DNA of 64,000 nt from Gibbula magus (Eukaryota > Mollusca > Gastropoda > Trochida > Trochidae), in contig OW388304.1 of NCBI GenBank assembly GCA_936450465.1, positions 9,492,700 to 9,556,699 on the forward strand, given 5' to 3'. The notes beneath the pieces were generated by a model that searched no databases, was not told the origin of the DNA, and saw only the letters and a program-made list of their open reading frames with translations. Position numbers and translations under genes: made by a program. This document shows, piece after piece, positions 33,725-46,399 of this stretch (positions are counted from its first letter, which is position 1; every line of letters begins with the position of its first letter).

Positions 33725-36070
33725 TAAAATCTTTTCCTTTTTAAATATCTTTTTTTCAGAATTAAGTATTAAGTCAACTATTTTAAACAGTTCATTATAT
33801 AGATCATGTGCATTTTATGAGTTTTTTAAGTGAAAACAAATCTCATACAAATGACAATTTTATTTACTTAACATCTATCTTGATATCTTTTTATTGGAGA
33901 AAATATATATGCAAACATATATATACAACACTAAAACAAGTATTTTATTAGTGACTAAACAGGAACTTTATTATTGTTAAATAATATATGATTGCAAAAA
34001 TGCTCTTGAAAATCTGTAAACAAAGTAAATTACTAATATAACAAAAAGCGGTCCTTATGATCATGATGGCACACTTTATTCATTTCTATCCCTGCATTTC
34101 ATTCATGAGGACATAATATCAGCTTGAAGTCAGTCCATCGCTGCTTACGGCTATATTGTTATTTTGTTATTGTGCCCCGCCCCCGCGAATCCGTCCGTCC
34201 GTCCCGTTTTCTTGTTACCACATTTTCAAGGTCACTACGAGACTTTGACCAGTTTTTTAAATGCTGTTAGCATGATAGCTCATGAACCCTTGCACCCAGA
34301 GTCTTCAGATGTGGTACCAGTCTTCATTTAGGGAATACGCAGACATCATTGTAAAGGTAACTACGAGTCTTTGACCAGTTTTTAAAATGTTCTTTGTCCG
34401 ATATAATAACAACTGAATCAAACATGTATAGGTCATCACTCGGTACAAGCTGTGTGTCCATCCTTTTAGCTCACTTCTTAATTGCGGCGGGGGACATGGT
34501 CACATTTGTGATAATTACTTGTCATATAACACAAATGCTTACTTTCCAATGACTTTATACAAAATATCAAATGCCAAACATATTGTTGACACACCCAACG
34601 TTCAAATGAAGCTAAACATATCTACTTGCCTACTTATTTTGATGCTGGCGTGTGCACGTTAGAGACATTTATACCGGGAACACTGATACAATTTATTTAT
34701 TTAAGTAAATAAGTGACAAGTGACTGCCATTTCCTGTGGGAATGTTTCAATATTCAACAGATATATCTTAAGGGTTGTTAAGTTTTCTTTTCAAATAAGT
34801 TTAATATGTTTAATCATTGAGGACAAATTTAACTTTCTTTCAGATAGCAAATAATATATTTTCCCATTTTACTTAAATGTATGGTCTGGCAGTTTTTCGC
34901 AAATGAGAGGTCATCACCGGTGCTATATGTACTCGAAGGGCAAGACACATATACCATTCTCATTAATAGTCATCTCTATTAAGCAATGTTTCAGTATGTT
35001 GGGTTCTGGATAATGTTTTCAACACTCATGATCCTAATCCAATAGCACCGAAGTAGATTTACCGGGAGTCGAGATATGAACTTCCATGGTTACCTAGATT
35101 GGAAGACATGATATTTGCACAACGATTAAAGTTTTTCTGAACTGCTGTGTCATTATTTATATACAGATAAAGCCAAGATAGATATCTTACTTACAGGTAA
35201 TGTGTCTTATAACTGAACCAAATGCGCTGCGAGACACATTACTTGAGAATATTAACTATATAGATAAGAGTGGGGAGCGATAGAGCATCACAATGTTCGT
35301 TCGTCAGGAAAATACAGGTGTTCAATTGATAATAAACAGAACAGGGGATTTCCTTTAGTACACTATTTAGAAACATAACTGGAAGACATTCATAGTAAAT
35401 GCGAGAATATGTTGGATTGTGATAAGTTGATGAGTTCATATGTCATGATCAGGATATACTATTACGATTTGGATGAACATCAAACACCGACATCTTTATA
35501 AATAATCTTAAACTGTAGTAAGATATTTGTTAACATACTCATGTATTTAAGTATGAAAATAGTAAGGGTTTCTTTGTAAGAACACTTTGATGGTAATGAC
35601 CTTGCGTCTTGTACCTCAATGTATGGCAAATATTTTATTCGTTTTAGTACCAATTACTTTCTTAATGTGGAACTTCGAGAAAATGAGTTGTTTGATATTT
35701 ATATATACATTGCTCTTCAATCTCAAATATTGCTTGAAGTTTTTAACTATCATCTTATGAATGTCAAGAGATTACTCATGTTCAAGCAGTGTGTAAATCA
35801 ATCAAGACAATTTGTCATTAGTTACTACATTAGTTACTACTCACAGTTGACCCACACGATAGATGCGGATAAGCGAACCACGAGTATGTGAGTCCTGTTT
35901 GTTAACAATTTACTCACTTCCCTTGAAACATTTTAGATGGTTGGGTTTCCGGATATATGATATATTCCATTTTGAAAAGTTTTCTTATATAATGGTACCA
36001 TGAGTGTGTAAGAGGGGATTTAAAAAGTAAAAATGATTCTAAATGCATTCGAAACTTAGTGACGTTTATG
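33725..36070. other. No gene; AT-rich, one dispersed repeat
   Basis: Apart from the repeat at 34165-34500, I see no supported feature. The ORFs at 35239-35439 and 35619-35891 show no recognisable motif. Confidence 0.45.
34165..34500. repeat. Dispersed repeat with GC-rich inverted ends
   Basis: The left end GCCCCGCCCCCGCGAATCCG and a CCGTCCGTCCGTCC run face GCGGCGGGGGACA at the right, with AAGGTCACTACGAGACTTTG-type units between. It has the same general plan as 12430-12838, in the opposite orientation. Confidence 0.55.
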
Positions 36071-36075
36071 CACAA

Positions 36076-36860
36076 TGAGTGAGTTAGGGGGTTAATTTTT
36101 AATGCCACTTTGGGAATATTGTAGCCATTAGCTGCAATTTGATTAAATAACATATTTAAAAATAAATTCAAAAGTATTCCAAAACGACATGGAGCAGTAA
36201 AACACCAGTAAATTATTTCAGAGTTTGTTAAAAGCTGACATAGAAAACATAAACATCATAGCTTATCAAAACGATCGATAGCCTTAACATGTATAATAAT
36301 ATATTTGGGTAAAAAGTTTCCCTTATTTGCATAGGTTCCCAACATTCACACAAAATGTGTTGAACAGTGAGGGGACACTGACAGGGAATACATAATGGAG
36401 GAGTTTTACCCTTTAATGATTTTAGATGAAAATGGATAAAATGAGGGTGTCCAGCGTCGTCGAAGGAAAACGCTTCTTGCCAGGTAAAAGAGAAAATAGA
36501 TTTATAGCCTCAATTAATTTGGATGTCACGGAGTTCATAGTTTGTTGCTGCTCCCATTTTGAACTCAAACTATGCTTAATTTAAGATTTAATTGCAGGAT
36601 TTGAATATGTATATGGAAGTTGGGTAGGGAAGATATGTTTGAGATTTAATGCTTATTTAGCTAGTGTGTCAGCTTTGATATTGCCTGTTACAACCTTTTG
36701 GCTAGGACGCTAGCAGAAGTATATGGTTACACAAGTTATGAAGTAATAAAGTATCCGTATAAAAGGTTCATCACTTTAATTGTATGTAAACAGGAAAGTG
36801 AGTATGAACATATAATATTATTATTTGGGGTTATATCTTTAATGTCATGGATGACCTTCA
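36076..36860 (-). pseudogene. I-like LINE 3' part, strongly decayed second copy
   Basis: It is collinear with the LINE at 11302-12421: a tail remnant (TTTTTAATGCCACTTTGGGAA), then CAACATTCACACAAAATGTG, GGGGACACTGACAGGGAATA, ATGAGGGTGTCCAGC and AAGTTATGAAGTAATAAAGT. Many stops and indels are present. Its tail is too decayed to show the CTCACT repeat. Confidence 0.7.
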
Positions 36861-37729
36861 GGTGTTGAGATTCTGAGGTGAAGATGCAATGTCATCATGC
36901 AGTCTTGAAGCGAAAGTTCTTGAATTTGTGACAGATGCTACCGTAACGGCATCTTCATTTGATTAGATGTGTAAAAAAGAATTGATTGTGTATTTCATTG
37001 ACAAGTTGTTGATAAATTGATTGTATCCGATTTTTTAAAACTGAGGTTAACACCACGGGGCTTGACCAGCTGCTGTGGTGGAGTGGCAAGCAAACAGTGT
37101 TCTGCTGTTGTTGTGAGGTCGATATTCGAATCTTCAACATGTTGTTGAATCCCGATGCCTACAGGTGGAGTTGCTTTAGCTTTTGAATTATACAACTTCC
37201 GATATTATGGAATGAATACGCAGTTGTAGGAGGGATTTGAAGTGTTAGATTTTAGTTAAGTTATGCATGGTAGTGCTATCTTGATGCGCCTATCTGAAAG
37301 AGATGGATCATCAGTTTCAACATAAAGGCTACACAAAGCCTTTCACCGTGGTGGTGGATGGTATCTAACAATTTGAGATAAAAGTCTAAGTGGGATGTAA
37401 TAGTTCATGCAACCAACGAGAGAAATAAAATTAAAGCCAAGTGATATTGATGCTATTTTATGTATGTATCCTGGTGAGCATCCACTAAGATTTTGTCTCA
37501 ACAAATACACCCGGTCCATATGGCGAGATTTGATGCGTCATAAACATACCAGAATACTATAATATAGAGCAGACATCTTTCACGTTGTGAAATAAAAGAA
37601 AGAAGACAATGCTTAAATTAAACATGTATACTATTTCTTTACCAATTTAAGACAAGTATAACGAGAAAATAAGACCGAAGAAACCAAAAAACATGGTTTG
37701 TCTTTATGTTGCAGTACTACAGCTATCTG

Positions 37730-39024
37730 TCACTGTACGTCAGAATGAAGAAGAACGCCTCCACACGAAGAGAAGCTGGGCAAATATTTTACTTTGTTGT
37801 TGGCAACGAATTGCACACGGTCCCCCTCAATCAGCTGTGTTATGGAAGTCAGACTTGCCGTGGTCTCGTTCACTGAGTTAGGTAGACGTCCAAGTGCGCT
37901 ACTGAAATACTGATCATTTCTCTTCATAGAAATAGTGAAGCTCTTCACTTCAGTATACGAAAGGTATATCCAGAAGAGATAAGTACCGTTCACAGAAGCA
38001 GTGAACACACCAGTTGACGGGTTCCAGCAACCACCTTTGTTGTATTGGATTGTAGGAAATATTAGCGTTGAGCCTCCCAGGAATGTTATGTAGCCAGTGT
38101 GGGCCCCTTTCTTGAACATGGTAGCCTCAAAAGAAACTTCCTGCCGACTGAAAACTGAAATATATTAAATCCTTTATAATGACTTAATTAACTATTTAAA
38201 TAATTATTTGATAACCTCATGACATTGAAATACAAATATAGTCGTAAGCGACGATAAATGCATTCGGCGCATTAATGATTCAATAAATTTAAATAATATC
38301 AATTAATACATCTTTCATTTAACACCTCTCAAAACAAGTTACATGTCTCTAGCATGTCTGTAGGATTACTGAATTGCATGGGAGTTATAGTGGAGAGTAA
38401 CGGAGCATATATAAAACCATGGATACCAATGCGTTCCTTCTCGCCAAAGTGCCTTTCACAAAACCTGTCGAATAATAATTTTTAAAATCACGCCAATAAC
38501 AAACATGATTCGGCCAAATGACCGAACCCTTAATTATGGACTTTTATATCAGTATTAGCTTGGATAAGTACAAACATGTTAATTAAGTTTATAATCGTAA
38601 TTATGTACATACATACCAACAGCTCATTTATCTGCTATAATTTGTATCATAGTGCATGAAAAGATACACTGTTCATTTGCCATAAAAACTCACTTTTCCG
38701 TGCGCCATTGGCATACGTATAATTATCCTTCAAAGAAGAGAATTCGTTTTCAAGGACTGTGTGGTCATGCTTCACCTTGGCAAGTTCATCTGTCGTCTCG
38801 ACCAACTTATTCGTCGTTTCAGTCAACCTAGATAAGACTGTAGAAAGTACAGCTGTTTGCTTCTGATCCTGAGCCACAATATGCTTCTGAAGGTCTGATA
38901 CTGTCTCCTCCAGTTGCGTCAATTGATGCTTCATGAATGCGGTTCCATTCTTCTCATTTGCAGAAGCTATCACTAGTACAAGCGTACAAAAACAAAACGA
39001 AACCAAAAACACTTGCCCCACCAT
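37730..39024 (-). CDS. Secreted C1q domain-containing protein, two exons (copy B)
   Basis: Exon 1 is 39024-38694 and exon 2 is 38154-37730. The signal peptide (MVGQVFLVSFCFCTLVLVIA) is followed by the same stalk as copy A (QLEETVSDLQKHIVAQDQKQ), with two LTETTNK/LVETTDE heptads. The donor after 38694 is GTGAGT and the acceptor TTTCAG lies at 38160-38155. The intron is phase 1, giving about 251 aa. The C1q head carries SFEATM, NGTYLFWIYLSYTEV, EGDRVQF and CGGVLLHSDVQ and ends in TGA. No disruption is seen. It is probably a secreted, coiled-coil-assembled recognition protein, as for copy A. Confidence 0.88.
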
Positions 39025-39620
39025 GTTCGTTTTTGTTTACACTTTTGGAAAAATATGTTACAGGTGATAAGATAAAGATACTCCATTCAGTCCTGTGAAT
39101 AGCTCCGTTACTCCGGTTTCATTGGGTTGTGTAATGTTTTAGGGACAGTCGGCACTCCTGGTTTGACGTGAAAGCAAACCTTCAAACTGTTAGTTACATA
39201 AGCAAACCAGGAAATATATATATGTATATATATTTTTCTTAAAACTCATTTATTTATTGTTCTAAAATTAAGAATTCAGTTGAGTCAATACTACTGTTAG
39301 GTCCAAAACAAATGTCGTTTAAAATAGGGACAAAGCAAAAGAAAACAATTAACATGATTTGTCTTTATTTGTCAGTACATCTACAGCTATTTATCATCAT
39401 TATATGCAAGAATGAAGGAGGACGAAGAGACGCTGGACAAATAATTTACTCTTTTGTTGGCAACAAAATGAACAATATCCCCCTCAACCAGCTGTGTCAT
39501 GGAGGTAAGACTTGGTTTGCTCGTTTCCGCTTCGTTAGCTAGACGTCAGAATGATTTACCGAAATTCTGATCATGTCTTATCATAGATAGAAGAAAGGAA
39601 TTCACACCAATAAATCTTAT

Positions 39621-39762
39621 AGAGCCATCAAGGAAGTTGATGAACATTTTCCAAATTTCCAAATTTTCCAAAAATCTATCTCCGTGAAATAAATACACTT
39701 AATTTTTCCAAAAAATTTTCAACCTAAAATAAGCCGAGAAATTGCATTAATTAGTAAAGGTG
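39621..39762. mobile_element. TTAA element, truncated copy C
   Basis: It begins AGAGCCATCAAGGAAGTTGA and matches the first ~140 bp of 41432-42280 with several differences, then breaks off at GTAAAGGTG where LINE sequence begins. The flank TTAT replaces TTAA. Confidence 0.75.
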
Positions 39763-41427
39763 GATCGGATCAAAGCAACACTCATCCACAACATACTGTG
39801 ACTTTTTATACATGGATTGGACACAACGTCCATTTATAAATACTTCTTGGCACACAATTTCATCATAATGTGGCAGAAATGGTTGAAAGACATTACAAGG
39901 ATAAACTTAAGAAAATATATAACCTAATGACTGTCTGGTCTCGTTGGGATCTCACACCTATGGGTAGAATTATAGTCTTAAAAAGTCTTATTTTGCCATT
40001 ACTAAATCATCTCTTTACTTCAATTCCTAACCCAAAGGTAGACATGATAAATAAATTACAACAGAAATGTTTCTCGTTTGTTTGGAGAGGTAAACCAGAC
40101 AAAGTGAAACGAACCTTGATCGTACAAGACTACGAACACGGGGGATTAAAAGTACTATTGATATTAGAAACGATACTATCTTAGAAAATATCCTGGATAC
40201 GAAGATTGTACACTAGAAATACTAAGTTGAAACATCTTACTGACTTTTTCCTTCCAATTACTCTCTTAAATCCTATAGAAATGGGATCAAATATCTTAGA
40301 ACATGTATTATACCAAATATAAGGAATGTCTTCTGGAAAGATGTTTTCAATGCATGGGCCACATTGCAAAGTTAGAATACTGTCAATGATATCCCAACCG
40401 AATACCTCTGGGCTAATGACAATATTTTGATAGACAGAAAACCAGTTATGTTGAAACATTATGTGAGAGTAAATGTAAGATTTATAAATGACTTCTTGAA
40501 TACGGACGGTTCATTCCTTACCTTTGTTGAATTTCAACAAATATATAATCTGAAAACTCAGTTCTTGGAATTTACAGGTTTGACACACTGTATAAGGAAC
40601 TACATCCAAATCAACTCACTGACTATTGATAAGAAACATGATATGCCTTTTATTCCTGACAACGTAAACATATTATTTAAGGCTACCAAATGATGTAAGG
40701 AATTCTACAAGTATTTAATCAAGTTATTAGTGAAAGGAAATGGGAAATTGATATCGGATCGCATATAAATAAAGAGGAGTGGAAAATATATAACTACATT
40801 CCATTTCGAAGCACTGTTAGTTAAAAACTTAGGTGGTTTCAATACCGCATTGTCCATAGAATACTTACAACAAGCAGAAGTGCTTTTATTTACAAATTAC
40901 AAACGTCTCAATTATGTACATTTTGTAACTGTTCAATTGAAACTATAAAGCATATTTTATTCGATTGTGTACATGTAAAAAGTCGGTGGCATCTCTTATT
41001 TGAATGGATAACATATAAGACTGACATATATTTAGAACCTAATATAACACAAATTATGTTGGGATACAAGGAAAAGCGAAATGATGTTCTAAATTTGATC
41101 TTTATTGTTACCAAACATTACATCTATACATGCAAATGTCACAACAGAAAGCCGCACATAAATGGTCTTAAATCAGTCATTCGAGACACTTACGACGTTA
41201 GTAAGCAGATGCTTTTTACAGAATGTAGATATAAAAAATTCATGTCATTTTGGTCTTCATGCCACAGTCTTTTTGCATAATCTCTTATTTTCTGCTAGGT
41301 TGAAATGAAAATTGTGCCCTGTAAACCCAAATGCCGACTGTTATGCAATGTCATATATGTTAAAAATGTTTGATTATGTTTATCTATGGTGCCTTAAAAA
41401 AGAAATAAAACGAGAAAAAAAAACATC
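39763..41427 (+). pseudogene. L1/Tx1-type LINE, 5'-truncated with 3' A-rich tail
   Basis: The start reads WSRWDLTPMGRIIVLKSLIL, then FSFVWRGKPDKVKRT and EHGGLKV, the region after the RT core in L1-type LINEs. Towards the 3' end LCTFCNCSIETIKHILFDC gives the C-terminal CCHC zinc motif. It ends in an A-rich tail just before 41428. Frameshifts and stops split the ORF. No RT active site is included. Confidence 0.75.
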
Positions 41428-41431
41428 TTAA

Positions 41432-42280
41432 AGAGCCATCAAGGATGTTGAAGAACATTTTCCAAATTTTCCAAAAATCTATCTCCGTGAAATAAATTCA
41501 CTTAATTTTTCCAAAAAAATTTCAACCTAAAAAAAGCCGAGAAATTGCATTAATTAGTAAAGGTGTTTTCTAGTTTAAATAAAGATCCAGTCTATTATTT
41601 TCAAGCGCAAAGCATTATGGTCTAGCTCACACACAGTAAACAAAGACACGAAAGAATAACAAACATTATGAGCAATGACAAAAATCGAAATATATAATTT
41701 TTGGCGGTTATTTATTTACCATTTCATTTAATTATGTATTTGCTACAGATTTTGGAATAATTGTTTTACCCAACAAGGTATTTTTCTTGAATTTTATAAT
41801 TAATGAGAGTAAACATTTGTCATAATTTGCTGGTCTTATCTTAATAAAATGTACATTAAACAGGCAATAATTTGTATATTCTCAGGACATTTAGAAACAT
41901 TGTTTGTAAAGCAATCGTCACATTCAGTAATTCGTGACAAGGGTAACTTGCAAGAGAGATACGTGAAGCACGTGCAGCACATGGGTTGTTATGGCGACTT
42001 GCGCTAGAGACGAGCCTTCACACTTCGGAAGCCCTAACTGTTTGTGTAGTACGTTTTACGCAAAAAGAGGAATTCTGTTTATATGACGTCAGATACCCTT
42101 AGCGCCCGCTACTCGAAATGGAACTTCTCTTTGAAACCAAATTACATTACATTGTCGTGATATGAAAATTATTTAACATATGCCATGTTGTAGATAAAAT
42201 ATTTCTCTGGCGATTGACGTTATAAGTATATTTTCCAAAACATATTTTTAATTTGAAACAATAACATCCTTGATGGCTCT
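41432..42280. mobile_element. TTAA-flanked non-autonomous DNA transposon, copy B
   Basis: An 849-bp copy in reverse orientation to 8023-8832, with the same terminal AGAGCCATCAAGGATGTT inverted repeats and TTAA at both edges (41428-41431, 42281-42284). It forms the right part of the insertion in C1q copy C. Confidence 0.82.
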
Positions 42281-43049
42281 TTAAGTATATCCAGAAGAGA
42301 TAGGTACCATTTACAGAAGCCGTGAACAAACAAATAGAGGGGTTCGAGCACCCACCTACGTTGTATTGGATGGAAGGAAATATTAGAGTTGAGTTTTCCA
42401 GGACTGCTCTGTAGTGACTATGCACGCACTTCTGAGTCATGGTAGCTTCAAAAGCAACTTCTGAGCAAGATACTGAGACTGACTCATTTGACATCTTTCA
42501 AGGACGTTTAAAAGTGGAAAAAAATGAAAAAGAATGATGAATGAAGTTAAAAAGAAAGAAATTGTTTATACATTTCGTATTCAACAATTAGTCAATAACA
42601 ACATCGTCTTTGTAGCGTACACTTAATATGCAACAATAAGATGATAACAAAAACAAGGTACATGATTATAATATTTTAGATATGCAGGGAATAATGAAAG
42701 GTTTAATAATCAGCATCTTTCTCGCCCCACAGAGCTGACACCCTTCAGAATTTCGTTCATAACCTCTTTTCTATCTGGGCCATTGTCTAGTTTCTAGCAA
42801 AATAGCCCAGTGACGGGAAAGGGTACCATATATCATGTGCTAGCTTTATGAATAGCATATGAGTGCAATATTAATATAACATTCTAACCCATGGATCTGA
42901 GTCTTATTTTTCGATCTTTACGCATTACTATATATGTGCTATGATTGGAAGTCGAATGTAGTGTGTTCAGAGATGTGCATTTTTCATTGAGTAAAGTAGA
43001 AGGATTTTGAATAATAAGATAGAATCTCACCCTCATGTCTTCTGATATC

Positions 43050-43147
43050 AGGTGAGTTGTGGTTTAACGCGGCTTTCAAGAGTATTTCACCTATATCACG
43101 GCTGCTAGTAGTATGGCAGGGAGAAAGCCCGCAAGACCAAGTGGCAA
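43050..43147 (-). mobile_element. SINE fragment (tail and body only)
   Basis: GGTGAGTTGTGGTTTAACGC, CTTTCAAGAGTATTTCACC and body to GAAAGCCCGCAAGACCAAG. The tRNA-like half is absent. Confidence 0.75.
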
Positions 43148-43340
43148 CTCGTGGATGGCAAACATGGGAAAAGAATGTCTTACTTTGACAAGCTACGAGT
43201 CATAGGTTGGCAAATGAAACAAGTTTATCATTACCCTTAGCCCGATATGAGATAATTCGAGACGCTATTGATTCATACTAAATAAAGACTATTCAATTGC
43301 TCCTTAATAACATCCTTACATAAGATAAGCATCCATTGTA

Positions 43341-43500
43341 TAATGATCAATCGTGCTGCGAATAGCTTCATTCATACTATTCAGCAAGTGTCTGGTTGGC
43401 TTCTCGTAGAATTTGTAGGTTCGAACCAAGTCAATGTACGTGTACATCTTCTTTGTTTGCAGTTCAAAATGAAAGTACAAATTGGCCAGCATTAAATACT
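43341..43500 (-). other. Exon-like segment duplicated at 63.1 kb
   Basis: About 157 bp here match 63058-63215 with only about five differences, in the same orientation, while the flanks are unrelated. On the minus strand both encode FELQTKKMYTYIDLVRTYKF and EKPTRHLLNSMNEAIRST without a stop. The family is not recognised. It may be an exon carried inside a repeat or a processed-gene fragment. Confidence 0.6.
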
Positions 43501-44252
43501 CATATAATAAATATTTATGTTTTTCCCATTTCAAATGATGAGTTCCCTCTCTGTCAAGGTATCAAATATCACTACAAACTCGATTATAGTCAATTGTGAA
43601 CGAATGTGGAAATTAACTTAAAATACCCGGTATCAGTAATAATAATGAAAACGGAAAATGTATTATTTTTTTGTATTTCTGTATTTCTTTAAAAACCTAA
43701 TTTTAGAAATAGAATATTTGAATAAATGTAGTCAAAGGAATAGCACGGAAGAGGTGTACCGCCAAAAAAGCTGAGCCCAATTTATTATACATACATTAAA
43801 CCCCCAATGAAAACCTTTTCCAGCAGTGTTTATAGTGGATTCAATTGTGTTTATATATATATAAGATGAGTTGCTTCTCACGTGAAGTAAGGTTATATAT
43901 AGAAAATAGTAAACATCAGATGGTTTTGACTGGATCAATCTTCTTTAATACAATACGATGAGCTCATTTCGACCAGTATATCGGTCTTTTCAAGTATGGT
44001 TAACATTCGGAAGATTGCATATTTATGTATGAACAAAAACAATAGCATGTTGTAATGATCAACATTTTAACATGTCTGTGTATTGACATCCAAATCAGTC
44101 ATTGTCTTTCAATCATGTTCGTGAATTGCCTCGAGGTCTTCAATTGGGTGTCACTCCAGGACAATGAGGTCTCTGAGGGTTAACGAGTTCATTGTGTGTC
44201 CTTGATTACATGTAAAACAATGGAGTCGTAATCAATCAATTTCTCGTGTGAA

Positions 44253-44711
44253 TTAACTGTTAAGTGATGGGCAGTATTTATTTATGAAAAATGTTTCTTT
44301 AGTCTCTAAAGTTAAATTTTTAATTTGTGAATTGGAGAATAATTTATAAAATGGAAAAATAAGAAAGTTTCCATTGTTGCAGTCTGCTATATGTTTACTC
44401 ATTTTTAGGTGACGGAGATTAGGATTATTGATTTGCTGTTTGTGAACACGTACCCTAGCTTGAAGGTTGGAAGTTTGTCCAATATAAGTTAGATTGCATT
44501 TCGGACAGAGGGTTGCGTAAATTACAATTTTTGATTTGCAATTCATGTTGTGTTTAACAATAAAATGTTGCCCATTTTCAAATTGGAATTTTTGACCTTC
44601 CATAATAATTGGACAGGTACCACATCTCTTATCTTGACATTTTGAAACTTCAGCTTGATTGTCATTGTTGCTGAATTTTGCTTTAGTGAGTAAAAAAATT
44701 AGGATAATCAA
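44253..44711 (-). pseudogene. Penelope-like element, GIY-YIG endonuclease fragment
   Basis: The 152-residue ORF has a Cys-rich entry (KCQDKRCGTCPII), then KSKIVIYATLCPKCNLTYIG with the GIY-YIG core, QARVRVHKQQI with its conserved Arg and His, SKHIADCNNG, and LETKETFFINKYCPSLNS at the end. This matches the C-terminal endonuclease of Penelope-like retroelements, including the CxxC zinc motif seen in animal lineages. The upstream RT is absent except for a short frame-broken remnant (FVKGSMKQTWSSLG) at 44720-44800. A degenerate hammerhead-like TTGAAAAGACC...GGTCGAAATG lies downstream at about 43965-43997. Confidence 0.8.
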
Positions 44712-45029
44712 GAATGTGCGAGTAGTTCACAGTTGCTGATCGCCCAAGAGAGCTCCATGTTTGTTTCATCGACCCCTTGACAAACTTGCTGTTTTTAAAG
44801 AATACTTGATCAATCCCTGAATGCAAGAAAAATAGTCCAGTTGGACATTTAAAATAATAAGTAGTGTAAGTATCCCCTCGACTTTCGCCTATACAGCTGG
44901 TTGGACCGTCTTAAAATTGGACCAGTGGGTTGTGTCATAGAACAAATCTAGAAAATTACTTACGAAGTTAAATAAGAAAACGAAAACCATTCTATAATTT
45001 TATTTTACTTTGATGTTAATATAATATCC

Positions 45030-46338
45030 TTATTGTATGTCAGAATACAGAAGAACGCCTCCACATGAAGAAATAATGGGGAAATAATTTACATTTTTGT
45101 TGGCAACAAATTGCACAAGATCCCCCTCAACCAGCTGTGTCAAGGAGATCCGACTTGTCATGGCCGTCTCTGCTGGGTCAGGAAGACGACCAAATGCTCT
45201 AGCAAAGTTCTGATCGTTTCTCTTCATAGAAAGAGTGAAGCCCTTCACGCCAGTAAATGTAAGATCGATCCAGAAGAGATAGGTACCATTCACAGAAGCA
45301 GTAACACACCGGTAGATGGGTTCCAGCAACCACCTTCGTTGTATTGGATGGTAGGAAATATCAGAGTTGAGTTTTCCAGGAAGTTTCTATAGTGACTTTG
45401 GTCACCTTTCAGGACCATGGTAGCTTCAAAAGCTACTTCCTGAAGACTGACACCTGAAACACAACCCGATTTTTGGACCAATGTGCATTTTCAATCTGTA
45501 AAGGACTTTTAAAAGTGACAATGGTGAGTTAAGTTAAGTTGCATAATAAAATATTCAACAATTAAATACTTAAAAAAATCGACATATTATACATACATAC
45601 TGTATAGTATCATCCATATGTATCATCATCACATAATGAATCATAATGCTATTACAACCTGACATCATAATGCCAGGGGTTACAAACATGATGACGCCAT
45701 AGTGTTATGGCATCATTGCACTTGATGTCTCATAGCAGTGTTCTGCTCAGAGATGTACAGTTTTCATTAAAGGTATTGACAAATGATTTTGAATGAAATA
45801 TACAATTTCACTTTCGTCTCTTTTGATGTCAAAATATATCAACATAAAGTAACTTATCCTCAGCAAGCCTTTTGAAAACTTGTGGTTATATATATGATAT
45901 CATTAGAGATTTGTTTCTTCTAATTTGCTGGCACGAACAATGTAATAATATTAATTTATAACATTTCTTTGTTGAATCATTTTCAGGGGCACCTTTGTTT
46001 ATTATGCTGTGTACCTCTTAGTACCTGATGTGACAAGATTCATTTTCCAACAGAACTCACCTTTTCCTGCACCACTGACCGACGTGTAATTCAAGGAAGA
46101 AAATTCGTGTTCAAGGACTGTGTGGTTATGCTGTAGTTGGGCAAGTTCATCCGTCGTCTCCATCAATTTATCCGTCGTCTCTGTCAAGTTATTCGTCGTC
46201 TCAGTCAACTTCTTTGACGTCTCGGTCAACCTGGACATGACGGTAGAAAGTACCGCTGTTTGCTTCTAAACCTGAGCCACAATATGCTTCTGAAGGTTTG
46301 ATACTGTCTCCTCTAGCTGCTGTTTCAGAATCGTTAAA
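45030..46338 (-). pseudogene. C1q domain-containing gene, disabled (copy D)
   Basis: The stalk exon lies at about 46338-46061 and the C1q exon at 45453-45030, with the family's GTGAGT donor (46060-46059) and TTTCAG acceptor (45459-45454). Two lesions are visible. TAG replaces a Gln/Asp-region codon in the AQDQKQ stretch (plus-strand 46267-46269). One base is missing near 45302, between the PSTGV and TASVNGTYLFW blocks. No signal-peptide sequence precedes LEETVS; upstream DNA is unrelated, so an earlier exon or a 5' loss is implied. The stalk has four LTETTxx heptads, the longest of the copies. Confidence 0.78.
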
Positions 46339-46399
46339 ATGCAGGTATCTGGAATGAGCCAATTCAAAAGGAAATATGTGAAAATATTCCTGAAAATCA

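Larger units (their letters stand above)
39340..42494 (-). pseudogene. C1q exon split by a composite transposon insertion (copy C)
   Basis: The N-terminal half of a C1q exon lies at 42494-42285 (SEVAFEATM, LIFPSIQYNVGG, FTASVNGTYLFWIYL). Its C-terminal half and 3' flank lie at 39616-39340, collinear with copy B and D DNA. Aligning with the uninterrupted copies shows that the break is at a TTAA-like site, exactly the ends of the inserted element (39621-42280). The C-terminal half also has frame changes and has lost the normal stop. No exon 1 was found upstream. Confidence 0.75.
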
